Assembly (NCBI RefSeq): GCF_002288925.2
Contig: NW_022098024.1
Coordinates: 77,729 to 141,728, forward strand
Direction of reading: 5' to 3'
Origin: Delphinapterus leucas
Taxonomy: Eukaryota; Chordata; Mammalia; Artiodactyla; Monodontidae
DNA length: 64,000 bases
Positions within the stretch are counted from its first letter, which is position 1. The number at the start of each line of letters is the position of its first letter. Below the pieces are notes generated by a model. That model made no database searches. It was not told the origin of the DNA and worked only from the letters and a program-made list of their open reading frames with translations. Of the stretch, positions 34,596 to 45,350 are shown one piece after another. Both the position numbers and the translations under genes were made by a program.

Positions 34596-35298
34596 TGGAT
34601 GTGCCATTCTGAGATATGCATCCACTTAACAGTTGTGTGTGTGTGTTTGCCTATGTAGGAAGGTACCTGGTTCTAAATAACTCAGTGTGTGAGTGTGTGT
34701 GAATGAAATGCATATATATTGAAAAATGCCTTATGACAAGTTGATTGTCCTAGAAGGAAAAGGAAACTCTTAAGCTTTGCTAAAAAATCGAATCATCTGA
34801 CAGTCACATTCCACCAGAATGCCCAAGCACAGCTGGCCGAAAGTACAGCAGCTGTTCATCACTCAGTCCTGGGAGACAGTGACCAATATAAAGTGCAGGT
34901 TGCTTGGAAGAGCAGTTCTTTGGACACAGAATGGTCTTGGGAATATATTGTCAGGTTTATATATAATTATCATTTAAACTGAAGTGCTCTTCTCAGGCAA
35001 ACAGGGGGTAACCTTGTTATGGTACACCAATCTTGACTCTTTGGGGACTATATTCTAGTTATCTTCTTCTTTGGTTTGGGTTTAAGAGGTAAAGAGGCAC
35101 TGACATATTATATTTGACTTGATTTGATGAGAGATGGTCTTATGAAGTCTCCATATTTTCTTAATGAAGCCCATATTCTTATACTTGAAGAAAAAAAGGC
35201 TGTACTGTTTGGTCCTTGCTTATTTCTCCAGTCTCATCTCTTCTTGCTCAATGCTAGCAATTTGCACTCCAGCCCTCTGAACAATTTGCGGTTCCCTG
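34596..35298. other. No gene; unique sequence
   Basis: Short tg-rich patches are at 34636-34650 and 34686-34702. No coding signal. Confidence 0.45.
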
Positions 35299-35299
35299 A

Positions 35300-35560
35300 A
35301 CAATTTTTTCTCCTGCTTTGAACAGATTGTTCCTTTTGCCTCCAGCATTTAAACCTTAAAATTCATCTCTTCTGTCTCCTCCAGCAAGTCTTCTCTAACT
35401 CCACAAGATTAGATCATGAGTCCCTACTATGTGTTCTCCCAAGGTGGCCGTTATGGTATCTGTGATCTGGACCATAATTTCTTGTTTATTTGTCTGTCTC
35501 TCTTACTAGGCTGTAAGCAACTTGAGGGCAGGTTATTGGGTAAATTGAATTTCAGTTTTA
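35300..35560 (+). mobile_element. L2 3' relic
   Basis: cctccagcaagtcttctcta, tgagtccctactatgtgttc, ttgtttatttgtctgtctct and taggctgtaagcaacttgag follow the L2 3' region. Confidence 0.72.
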
Positions 35561-35584
35561 ACTGTGCTGTGGTCTGTATAATCT

Positions 35585-35715
35585 TGATCATGACTGCTTC
35601 TCTAAAACTTGTTTTCTTTATCCATAAAATTATTAGACTAATACCTGCTCTTTTAACCTTGCAGAATATTATGAGGATGAAAAACAGATACAAATGTGAA
35701 AGCAAATTGAAAGCA
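35585..35715 (+). mobile_element. MIR fragment
   Basis: gttttctttatccataaaat, tattagactaatacctgc and aatattatgaggatg match the central MIR. Confidence 0.5.
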
Positions 35716-35804
35716 AAACCAACATAAATGTAAGTTTTAAAAAGTGCTGTGGAAATAGGGCATTTAAAATTTTTTGTCTTTTTGATATAAAAATTAAACA
35801 TTGG

Positions 35805-36010
35805 GGGGCTTCCCTGGTAGCGCAGTGGTTGAGAGTCCGCCTGCCGATGCAGGGGACACGGGTTCGTGCCCCGGTCTGGGAAGATCCCACATGCCGCAGA
35901 GCGGCTGGGCCCGTAAGCCATGGCCGCTGAGCCTGCGCATCCGCAGCCTGTGCTCCGCAATGGGAGAGGCCACAGCAGTGAGAGGCCCGTGTACCGCAAA
36001 AAAAAAAAAA
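35805..36010 (+). mobile_element. CHR-type SINE, full length
   Basis: ggcttccctggtagcgcag to cccgtgtaccgc plus poly-A. The TSD aaaaattaaacattgg (16 bp) is at 35789-35804 and 36011-36026. A 190-codon minus-strand frame that starts in it and runs to 35451 is a chance frame. Confidence 0.98.
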
Positions 36011-36026
36011 AAAAATTAAACATTGG

Positions 36027-37083
36027 TGTTCGCCCTCAGAAGAAGATCTGAGAAAGAGTTTGGTAGAATGGGTTACTATTGAAATAGAAGAGATTATATA
36101 GTCCTTAGAGATTAGGAATAAAATCTTTATGCTTCTGGATCTTGGGCTTAGCTAGCTAGAAATCGGCACTGCTTCCATGGCAAACTGACTAATAAATGTA
36201 GCAGATACTAAGTTACTCTGTTAAAAAACTGTGAAGTCTGTTTTGGGGGAATCATGGTAATTAGGAACTTGGAAATGGTTTTGATGCAGTGAGTGCGTGT
36301 TGCGATGAGGTCTTATTTATGAAAACATACTGTTGAAGTTTGAGGGGGCCCCCCAAATAACGTCCCTCTTTCTGGTCTAAGTGCTGTATCCATTGAGAAT
36401 TAAGACAAAAGGGTAAGGCAGATGAGGGAGAAAAACATCACCTTTGTTATTCATAAAACTAATAATGGAAATTACAGCTTATAAATATAGATGAATGAGC
36501 TTATTAACACTGAACCTAGAGTTAAATAGATGTCTTCACCCAGTCACAGATAGTACTGGACCCCTGTGAAACTATCAAAAATGTAGAGGGACAGAGCTAT
36601 ACACACATTCTTTTTGGGAGGACTGGCACCTAGTGGGATGAGAAGATATGCCCAGATACTTTTTCCCAACTCACTAATCAGATTAAGCAGTTTTGCCTCT
36701 TTTAGTGGCAAAGAGACTGGGATGAGGGCAGGAATATTATTCTGGTCAAACTTTCTCCTCATTTGAGCATAACAAAAACCAAACAAACCAAAAGACAACA
36801 ACAGGAGTGGGAAAGAAGCAGTACCTACTTAACAAGAATCTATCCATTTGTTCCACCTGGGGAGTGCCATGTCTAAAGGATTATTTGTTCACAGGCTTTA
36901 GCTGAGTGATTGACTTAGCAGGGAGCTACATTGTGATACCATCACCTATCTCAGAACTCAAGACTGTGAAAGAAACACCTGATATAATAGGAATGAAGAA
37001 GCCTCTTGCTGCCACCACTATAAAAGAAAACTAAGCTTTTCTGTAATAGAAAACTAAGCTCCCAATTTTTAAAGCCATCTGAT
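36027..37083. other. No gene; unique sequence
   Basis: A GGGGGCCCCCC run is at about 36344, and a 13 bp direct repeat (agaaaactaagct) at about 37024 and 37047. No repeat family or coding signal recognised. Confidence 0.45.
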
Positions 37084-37084
37084 G

Positions 37085-37290
37085 ATTTGTAATACTAAAC
37101 ATTGACTTTGTGCCACAAATTTTGCATACCTCACAACAACACAGGGACAGGGACAGTTGCTATTATTCCCACTTATTTTGAATATAGGAGCCAAGGCTCA
37201 GAGAGGTGAAGTAACTTGCTCAAAATCATAAAGACAGCAAGTGAGATTCAAAGTCAAGATTGTCTAAAGCTCATTGTTTCCTCTTTATTG
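37085..37290 (-). mobile_element. MIR, reverse
   Basis: gcatacctcacaacaacaca, gagccaaggctcagagaggt and gaagtaacttgctcaaaatc are strong reversed MIR phrases. Confidence 0.75.
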
Positions 37291-38195
37291 TGAAAATGAA
37301 ACAAAATATACAGAAAACGGAGAACTCAGGTTTTTCTTACAGCTGTTCTCTGATTTGGATGGGCACGGCTAGTGCGATTTCATATTAAAGCCAGGTCCAC
37401 GTTAAAGCTTTATTTGTGGGTTCTGTTTTGCTTCTCTGGAAGTGTGTTGATTTCTCCATCAGTCTATGTGAGATGAATAACAGTCTGGACGTTTGGATGA
37501 AAGTGATAGTGGGTTAGAATGGAACAATATTGGCAGCCACGGGAATTGTTTTACAGCTGTAATTATGCCACTCTTGGCTGCTAAAATAATAATAAATGAA
37601 ATGCATCTTTTAGAAAGGACTGGAAAGAACTCCACCTTAATCACAGAGATCACTTAGAAAATTTGTCTCTGTATTTTGAACTTTCAGCAAGATAAATTTG
37701 AGCAACTGTGAAGATGTATCCGGTATACATTTGTGTATTAAAGTATAAACTGTTCTTTTGTAGTCCACTCTAGGGTCCCCATATATCCTGACCTAAATGG
37801 CGTCTCCTCTCCCATGATGCTGGGTATACTCAGCTATAAAAGCAAAAGCTAGTGTTCTCCTCCTGTGCGTTCCTCCTTTACTTTTACACTACTACCAGGT
37901 TTACAACACTTATGACACTTGCGGTCACCAAATGTGTGGAGCTTTTTCCCCACAGCAGGCAGTTCTCCGTGACACCAGCTGGGTGTCCTGCAGTTTAACT
38001 CAATTCTGACACTGTTTACCTGGAAATGTTAAGGGCTCAGTCCCACAAGACTCCTCTCACCTACTTCAGGTGCCAATCTCAGGTAGTATACTTTTATGGA
38101 GGCTTCATCATGAAGGCATGATTGATCATAATTAACACCATTTTCAGCTTTTCTCTCCTTTCAAGAAAATGGGGAGTGGGGTTGAAAATGCCAAG
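37291..38195. other. No gene; unique sequence
   Basis: No repeat recognised and no supported exon. Confidence 0.45.
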
Positions 38196-38199
38196 CTTC

Positions 38200-38480
38200 T
38201 AATCATGGCTTGTTCTTTCCAGTAACTAGCCCTCCTCCAGGAGCCACCCAGGAGCCCACCCAAAGTTGCCTCATTAGAACAAAATATACTCCTATCACTC
38301 AAGAAATTACAAGGGTTTCAGGAGCCCTGTGTCAAGAACCAGGAACAAGGACAAATATTAGAACAAAAGATGTTCCCAGTGCTCTTATCACCCAGGAAAT
38401 TACAAGAGTTTCAGGAACTCTGTGCCAGGAATTAGGGGCAGAGACCAATATATATTGCTGTATTATTTCACACCAGCTTA
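38200..38480 (+). mobile_element. LTR-like relic with 85 bp internal tandem repeat
   Basis: The phrases gaaattacaagggtttcagg and gagaccaatatatattgc resemble an old mammalian ERV LTR. A unit starting attagaaca occurs at 38273 and again at 38358 (period 85). Family not certain. Confidence 0.5.
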
Positions 38481-38559
38481 AAGGAAAACTCTCTTTTGTC
38501 GTTACTTAAATATTTTATGCTTCAAAATGATTTTTAACAAAGAGGTGTAAAGGTGGCAC

Positions 38560-38745
38560 CCTGGTGAAATAGAACAATTTGAGGATTTGGAGTAAAATCT
38601 GGGTTTGAATCATGGGCTTTCTATTTACTGGCTAAGTAATTTTGAAAGGCTCAGTTTCCTAATTTGTGACATGGGAATCCTAACAGGTACTGTTGGCTCT
38701 GTCTCTGGAGTATTAATAAGTCAGATGCAAGCACCTGGTACTAAT
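38560..38745 (+). mobile_element. MIR relic
   Basis: ctgggtttgaatcatgggct, ggctcagtttcctaatttgt and gcaagcacctggtactaata follow the MIR order. Confidence 0.68.
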
Positions 38746-38810
38746 ATTTATTGAGCTGCCATCTCTGTGAGTACTTTGAAGGATATCACTTAATATTCAC
38801 AATAAGACAG
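38746..38810 (-). mobile_element. MIR fragment, reverse
   Basis: atttattgagctgccatc and atatcacttaatattcacaa: the reversed MIR 3' end abutting the forward MIR. Confidence 0.4.
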
Positions 38811-39515
38811 CTTCAGATTGGCCGCATACACTAAAATTTAAACTGTAGTGCATATTCAGGATTTCTCTTCCCCATCTCTTTCTACCCCAAAAAATGTGAG
38901 GAAGAGATCCAATATGGGTCAAGGGTGAAATGGTTTTCAAGAAGAGCCAGAATTCATAATAATCAACTCCACATCTGTCATGATTGTTGCCATCGCCCAG
39001 TGCTGTTGTCACTCACCTCCTTAAAGGAGATGAGCAGGGAAGGAATGCCAGGGAAGTAAATACTAATTATTCTTAGCTAGAAGTTTGGCTTCAAATCCCT
39101 ACATAATCTCCCAAGCTGCTGAATGTGATACAGGACGCCAAGACTCCATTTGCCTTTGCGAGGCAAGGTTCAAAATCAAAGTAGCCTTAAGTATTTGAAT
39201 CTCCCGTGGGAAAAGAGACTACCCAAGAAGGAAGCCAACAGAGGAAGCCACAGCCTGAGAAAGGAGATGACATAGGAGAGAAAGACTTAATTCCTAATGA
39301 AATGATCCAACCATAGCTGAAGACATAATTTCTCTGGAGTTTTCAGTTAATGAGCTAATAAGTACCTTTTATTGCTGAAGTCGGTTTGAGCTGGTCTCTG
39401 CCCCTTGTAATCAAGAGATTCCTGCCTAATATATGCATGAACAGAGACAGAGGACATAGATTTCAGGAGATGGATGTGACAGAAATGGCAGAGAGAAGGT
39501 TAAGATGATTTCATA
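38811..39515. other. No gene; unique sequence
   Basis: No repeat family or coding signal recognised. Confidence 0.45.
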
Positions 39516-39519
39516 CCTG

Positions 39520-40085
39520 AGTTGAAATGGAGCTTTGGAGAGGAAAAGTAGAATATGGCTTTGGGGTTGATATTCTGAGTGACAGAATAATCATAATGAA
39601 GATTGTTTCCCACTGTGCTGGATTTCTGCCTTTGTCTCCCCAGATACACTCTTTTTCCCTTTCCACCTTGCTCTTTGCCCTAGGATCCTGACCTGTGTGA
39701 GTTATGTAAACAAAAGCATCTGTATCTCCTGGCTGCTGGTAGGTTGTAGCCAATGAGGAGAAACCAGAATACATCTCTCTAGTTCCTTTGCTGGCTGTGT
39801 CTGTGAAAGACCTTGGCTCTTCTCAGTATAGCCTGATCTTCACGATTCTGTCATGCTGGGTTCTTTATGTAATTCCTCCCACCTTACATCTTTTCAGGCT
39901 TATTGTAATCACAGTCATGATGCTGCTAGCCTCAGGTTCCTGCACCATCTCTTGTGGTTCCTCTGCTCTCACCCACACCTTTGTAGTTAGTCCCTTGGTA
40001 AATCAACACACCTGGAATTATTTTAATTTGAGTGTTTCGTCTGTTTCCACTTGGAATACCAAACAGATACACCTTGATAATTAAT
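39520..40085 (+). mobile_element. Ancient interspersed repeat, family unsure
   Basis: atcctgacctgtgtgagtta, ctgctggtaggttgtagcca, ccatctcttgtggttcctct and tttgagtgtttcgtctgttt occur together in a known old mammalian repeat whose end reads gagtgtgccatctgtttcc. I cannot assign it to a family. Confidence 0.35.
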
Positions 40086-40119
40086 TCATAAAAGGACATG
40101 TTTATGTTGTAACAGTTTC

Positions 40120-40345
40120 CTCATCTATATCGAGTGCTTTAACATTTTCCAGTTTTCATTAGTCTCACAATAACCTCTGAAAGTAAGCAGGTCAGGTGAT
40201 GTTATTCCAATTTTGTAAAGGAAACCAAGTCTTGGATAAGAAATAGATGTCCTGGGTCACACAACCAACAGGCTACTCTTGAACCAATGTCTTTTGACTC
40301 CAAAAGCTGTGTATTTATTCTGTCACACCTTGATTTATCAGGAAT
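40120..40345 (-). mobile_element. MIR, reverse
   Basis: tagtctcacaataacctctg, ttttgtaaaggaaaccaag and cctgggtcacacaaccaaca follow reversed MIR order. Confidence 0.68.
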
Positions 40346-41068
40346 AAACTAATTTGATTAAAGTGATTGCATTTTACTCTTTCTCTTTTATCTCTAAACC
40401 AATAACTAGGTGTTATAGGAATAAGTGTAAACAGATATAGTTCTCCATTAGATAGATGCAACAGACATGTGGTAACATCCAAACAGAGAAAAACTGTAAG
40501 TGGGCAAATAATCTATATTCCGCATATGAAGAGCCACCTTTACATAGGCTGCAAAACTGGGGGGCAAAAATGATTATAGATATGTTTGTACATCTTAAAA
40601 CAATCAACAGTTCAATATGGTTTATGTAGTTGAGATAGGCTAAAACCTCACTAGTATAACAGCTGAGTCATTTGTCTTAGCAAGAATCTTGTTATTGGCA
40701 ATCAATAATGCAGCCAAGATGACTGATGGCCTTGTTTTCTTGCGGTGCCTCAGCTAGTCTAAATTATTTGTTTGACATATTGCCTCTTGGCGGATGTAAG
40801 GAAACCACTGATAATATGTTTGCATTGCTTGGGTGTACATCTGAGAAGGAAAAGTGGGTGTTTTCTTCCTGTCCCTGATCTTGGGGCATATTATATAGGT
40901 AGTGATATGTTTTGTAGAATTGTCATGTCATCCACTACATGTATTGGGAAGAATGAGACAAAGAAGTTTTAAAAGTGCCATTCTGGTTGTCCTAAAATGG
41001 AATAAACTTCATTACTGTCAAGAGCACAATTCATTGGCAGATACCTGACTTCTTTCCAGCCACAGTGA
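40346..41068. other. No gene; unique sequence
   Basis: Nothing recognisable. Confidence 0.45.
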
Positions 41069-41069
41069 A

Positions 41070-41262
41070 TATATATGGGCCCATTGCTCTATATACCACA
41101 CTCTATTGTGATTTATACGGTAAGATGTCTTTCTTTCCCAATAGACAGGGAGGTCTTTGAGGACAAGAACTGCATCTTATTTGTCTTGGTAATCCCAGTG
41201 CCTGGCGCGGAGTCCCACATACAGTAGTTACTTAATAAATGTTTGCTGATGAATGAAATTCA
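41070..41262 (+). mobile_element. L2 3' end
   Basis: tctttgaggacaagaactgc, atcttatttgtcttggtaat, cccagtgcctggcgcgga and acttaataaatgtttgctg give a well-preserved L2 terminus. Confidence 0.88.
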
Positions 41263-41334
41263 AGAATGAGTTAATCAGGCAAAGAATTTGTAGCCTTTGC
41301 CTTAGGTTTAGAAGTTATTAACCTCATTCAATAA

Positions 41335-41560
41335 AGTACTGCTTTGGAGAGAGGCATAAACTAGAAGTCAGATCTCTTTTTTTTTTCTTTTTGAATCTCA
41401 GTGACAATAGGCAAGTTATTTAACCACCTCAAGCTTCAGTCTTCTTTAGGCAAAGTAAGACAATACTTTCTTCATAGTGTTATTATGGAAATTCAAATGT
41501 AAAATTAACTTGAAGAACTTTGTAAACTCTAAATGACCATATAAATAAGAAATTTACATG
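41335..41560 (+). mobile_element. MIR relic
   Basis: caataggcaagttatttaac, ctcaagcttcagtcttcttt and gaagaactttgtaaactcta match a MIR series; a T-run near 41378 interrupts it. Confidence 0.62.
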
Positions 41561-42147
41561 AGGGTAGTGTTTTAACTGGCTTTACCAAAACAATAGCAGC
41601 AAAAACCCAGCTCTGACTTGTAGCATTTGCCGATTTGTATGGTATAAATACCCCCACCGTGACAGATTTCAAACTTACAAAGGTTTGAAAACTAGCTAAC
41701 AAAATTCCTGAATATTTAACAACTGGCTCTTATGAGCTGGCTTCTAGACACCACTGGGTGAGAAGAAGGGATTTGGCTTAGATGAGTAAGAAATGTGATG
41801 CCCTTAGTATCTGTTGACATATGGAGGAGAGTTCTGTATTTTGAGAGGGAAAAGCAGCAGGGTATTTCTGGCAAGGATAGACTGAGGCTTCAGTTCTGTA
41901 CTGAGTTGATTAATATGACACCATTGTAGTGATTATCTTAGTCACAGAGAGATACCCAGATATTCTTTCACCCTTAACAGAATTTTTGGGCGCCAAAATT
42001 GAATGACTCATTTAACAAATATTTATTTATCTTGGGTGGGCAGAGGGTCCCTGCTGGAAAAGTACTAAACGTGATGAATCATTAGGTGATTTGGGGTTCA
42101 AGGAACGGGTTCACATTGGCCTTTTTTTAGGGAAAGGAGGTTTAATG
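41561..42147. other. No gene; unique sequence
   Basis: No repeat or coding signal recognised. Confidence 0.45.
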
Positions 42148-42478
42148 GAAGTGTAACAGGGAAGAGTCGTCTGACTACATGTTGAATTTGTTTCTTTTAC
42201 TTTAACCTTTGCTTCCCGGTTGCTTTTGTTCACTAAAAGGATACTGTCTATACACAATGGCCTGCCTCAGGGAACCCTGCCCCCTGCCTGAATGTTAAAC
42301 CGAAGTGCCTTTGTTCAGGGAAGCATCCTGACCCTGTCCACCTGTGGATGGCTGCAAGAAAGAAGAAATTACCACATCCCCTCCCCGAGGCGGTCATTCC
42401 AGGGCATATTTGCAAAACTTACGGCCTTTTTACTTTGGCCTTTTTACTTTACTTCCTCATCATCTCCCCCTCTCTGTG

Positions 42479-42487
42479 CTATAAAAG
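42479..42487 (+). promoter_or_regulatory. TATA box of solo LTR
   Basis: ctataaaag lies about 80 bp upstream of the LTR poly-A signal, the usual place for the U3 promoter. Present activity is unknown. Confidence 0.65.
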
Positions 42488-42564
42488 AAACAGGCATCCA
42501 AAGCCCGAGAAGATGGTTATTTGGAGACACTAGTCTGCCATCTTTTTGGTCTGCTGGCTTTCCA

Positions 42565-42570
42565 AATAAA
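42565..42570 (+). terminator. Poly-A signal of solo LTR
   Basis: aataaa at the R region of the LTR. Confidence 0.65.
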
Positions 42571-42911
42571 GTCATATTCACTGCCTCAACACCTCGTCTC
42601 CGATTTGTTGTCCTGTCGTGCGGCGAGCAGAGCAAGCTTGGACTCGATAACAGAAGGACACCCTGGACCTGACCAGAAGATATCAGAATTCGGGATAGCT
42701 CTATAGGTATCTCTTCTCTTGGTCTTCATGATCTCTCATGGCATCTTGGTTTCTCTCTCTTAGTCTGCTTCATCTTTTCCACACTTTTAGTAATGCAACA
42801 GACATGCAGTTGTGTTTTAGATCACATTTTTGTCTGATGGGCTTAACGTACCCTAACCCATATTCATAGGGACATATCAAAAGTTTAGTGTGACTAAGTT
42901 AACGTGCAAAT

Positions 42912-43070
42912 CAGGAAGTGATTTTCAACTTTTAGTGTACATTAGAGTCACCTGGAGAGTTAGTGAAAATCAGATTCTGGGAATGCAGCTAGAGTCACTA
43001 TAATTCAATCTCCTGGGGTGGAGCCCCGGAAAATAAGCAACGTAGATGATCTGACGCAGGTGGTTGGAAA
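42912..43070 (+). mobile_element. MER5-like hAT-Charlie MITE relic
   Basis: tacattagagtcacctggag, gaatgcagctagagtcac and tcctggggtggagccccgg resemble MER5A-type non-autonomous DNA transposons. Confidence 0.65.
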
Positions 43071-43138
43071 GAGACGTGCAAAAAACATGCCAATTTTTAA
43101 GTACCTTACATTTCATGGTTGGACTTTATCTTCCAGGT

Positions 43139-43537
43139 CAGTGGTTCTCAACTAAGGCTGCACACTGGAATCACTTGGGAGCTTTAAAAAATGTACTGGT
43201 GCTTGACATTCAAAAAATTCGAATTTACTTGATCTGGTATGTGGTGTAGCATCAGGATTTTTTTTTTTTTTTTTTTTTGCAGTATGCGGGCCTCTCACTG
43301 TTGTGGCCTCTCCCGTTGCAGAGCACAGGCTTCGGACGCGCAGGCTCAGCAGTCATGGCTCACGGGCCCCCAGCCGCTCTGTGGCATGTGGGATCTTCCC
43401 GGACCAGGGCACGAACCCGTGTCCCCTATATCAGCAGGCGGACTCTCAACCACTGCGCCACCAGGGAAGCCCGCATCAGGACTTTTTAAAAGCTCCTCAA
43501 GTGACTCTAAATGTGCAGCTAAGATTGAAAACCATTG
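43139..43537 (+). mobile_element. hAT-type MITE split by a SINE
   Basis: Left end cagtggttctcaactaaggc with cactggaatcacttgggagc; right end agctcctcaagtgactctaa with gattgaaaaccattg. The ends are inverted copies of each other. The SINE at 43263-43472 sits inside, its target duplication being part of the MITE. Confidence 0.8.
43263..43472 (-). mobile_element. CHR-type SINE, full length, reverse, in MITE
   Basis: Poly-T, then gcagtatgcgggcc; ends caccagggaagccc. The TSD gcatcaggattttt/gcatcaggactttt is at 43249-43262 and 43473-43486, with one mismatch. Confidence 0.96.
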
Positions 43538-43544
43538 TGCTATG

Positions 43545-43700
43545 GGGAGCTTCTGAAGGGCTTTAAGCAGGTAAGCTGTTTGAGAGGGAGGTGTTTGAAT
43601 TACTCTAACAGCCGAAGAGAGAAGGTAACTGAGAGCTATAATACTGGTAGTCTCAAACAGGAATGAAAGGACAGGATATTTTGACCAGAAAGTGGGATAA
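43545..43700 (-). mobile_element. Possible L2 relic
   Basis: gaagggctttaagcaggtaa and gaattactctaacagcc faintly follow the reversed L2 phrase gggttttaagcagg ... cactctggctgc. Confidence 0.35.
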
Positions 43701-44285
43701 TCAAATTTAAGATTTCAAAGGTAGAGGACAAGTTCCAGGTGAATACAAGAACTGCAGTGTGGCCAGGGGCTTGAGTGGTTGAATTAGAACATAAGTAAAG
43801 GTCACTGGAGTTAAGAAGGTCAATGAACAGAGAACCTGGGCTAGAAGGTAGTGAGTGACAAGGAGGGATAGAAGGGATATTGTCGTGTTTAAGAACCTCA
43901 GAGAAAGATGGTTTTTACAGAAAGATGTGAGAGTAATAAAGGTCTGGAGGTAGGATATCATGAAACGAAGTATTCTGACCCTACATGGCGATTCTGGGAA
44001 GAAAAGGAGGTGACTGTGTGCATGAGAGAGAAAGGAAAAAAGAATAGGAAAGGAAAAATTTGGAAAGGGGTTACTGGGGGCATGGTTATCTAAGAGATAA
44101 CAGGTATTAGTTAAGTCAGGGGTTGGAGAGAATATTCCGGGATCAGATACACCATTCAACAATTGAAAGAGTTGTAGAGGGTGCATTACGAATGTCAGAA
44201 TGAAGATTCAGTTTGGCACTGGGGTAGAATAGAGCTGGTAGTCTTTGGAGCTGCCCACAAGTATTACAGTTCTCTCTTCTTCAGG
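43701..44285. other. No gene; unique purine-rich sequence
   Basis: The minus-strand 159-codon frame (43707-44186) is in pyrimidine-rich sequence on that strand and shows no domain. Confidence 0.4.
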
Positions 44286-44289
44286 GTGC

Positions 44290-45350
44290 ATGGCATAATT
44301 GCACTTTCCATCTTTCTGGAATTGAGGGTGTTCCTTTGGCTTGCAAGGACCAACATGACAGGTGAACAGAAGTGATGTGTGTTACTTCTAGATAGAAGCT
44401 TTAAGAGCTTGTTCAGGATGTACCATATCCACTTCGATCTGCCTTGGCAGACATTGACATTTTAAATACTGAAGCCGTATCAACCTGGGGTCCTGGACCA
44501 GGGCCCTCCTGCTGATCCATGATAGACACAAAGCAGGAACAGGATTGAGCCTTTGTGTTATTTAAACCACTGAAATTTTGAATTTGTTGGTTACCTCAGC
44601 ATAACCTAGTTTGTTCTGACTGATATAGAAATTAGTGCCCCAAAATGGTGCTGCTGTTAAAAAAATTAAATATATGGCATTTGCTTAGGGGCTTAATGGT
44701 AAAAAACAAGGAGCTGCTTCAAAGACTGGAAAAGTGATAATCCATGCTATTCTGTGCTAAAGCATTTGCTCAAATTGGCACTTGAGGTGACTTGGGAGGC
44801 AGACTAAGTACCTATGAGTGCAGGTCCATGGTAAAAGTTCAGAGAACAAAGCATTAGTATCATGTGTTAGTTGTAGATGGCTGTATTTGAGGAAAAAAGG
44901 GCAGATTTGCAAGCAGGGATGAAAGGAAATAAAAAATATACACAAAAAAGTACTTCACAGTTAGAAAAGTAAAATACTTCACAATTCCAAACAGAAAATG
45001 ATATAATTGAGAAAACTTTGGAACAGAAAAGAACAATTAAAACAGGATTCGAGCAAGCATCAATTTAAAAGTATGGCTATCACTCCCATTGTAGATTGGT
45101 TTACCTCAAAGTAGAGGTCCAACTAAGAATGTGTTGCCCAATTATGTGGCATAACATGGTACAGAGCTCTCTAGCAATTGCCCTAGTTTTCTGGCACTTT
45201 CAGTGCAAAAACTGTGAAGGTCCAAGGCAAACTGGAAAGAGTCTGTGATGGACATTTTGCCTAAATGAGAAATGAGCCTTGTGGTTTTAAGCTGCTGAAC
45301 ATTTTGGCATAGCTTGTTAGTACAACATAAACTAGCCTATTTTGACTGCT
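44290..45350 (+). mobile_element. MaLR-like relic: LTR, short internal part, second LTR end
   Basis: The first LTR (about 44290-44635) has gtgatgtgtgttacttctag, agaagctttaagagc and gcataacctagtttgttctg; internal-like sequence begins ttagtgccccaaaatggtgc. A second similar LTR terminus (ggttttaagctgctgaac, cataaactagcctatttt) is at about 45270-45350 in the same orientation. Heavily decayed; boundaries approximate. Confidence 0.5.

Larger units (their letters stand above)
42152..42652 (+). mobile_element. Solo LTR of an endogenous retrovirus, class I-like
   Basis: 501 bp beginning tgtaacaggg and ending ctcgataaca, flanked by the 4 bp duplication gaag (42148-42151 and 42653-42656). U3 carries a 14 bp doublet (ggcctttttacttt, 42423-42450). 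A TATA box (42479-42487) and aataaa (42565-42570) sit at normal LTR spacing. There is no internal region, so this is a solo LTR left by recombination. The 126-codon frame across it is a chance frame. Confidence 0.85.

Noticed and set aside
35451..36023. 190-codon minus-strand frame
   Set aside because: It starts inside a CHR SINE and continues into MIR/L2 relics; the first third is the usual SINE-derived translation seen at every copy.
36344..36355. GGGGGCCCCCC palindrome
   Set aside because: Too short to be notable; no flanking symmetry beyond the G/C run.
42292..42672. 126-codon plus-strand frame
   Set aside because: It lies in the solo LTR, across its promoter and poly-A signal. LTRs of this type do not encode a protein here.
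43707..44186. 159-codon minus-strand frame
   Set aside because: Leucine/serine/phenylalanine-rich translation of a pyrimidine-rich strand; no start context, domain or splice evidence.
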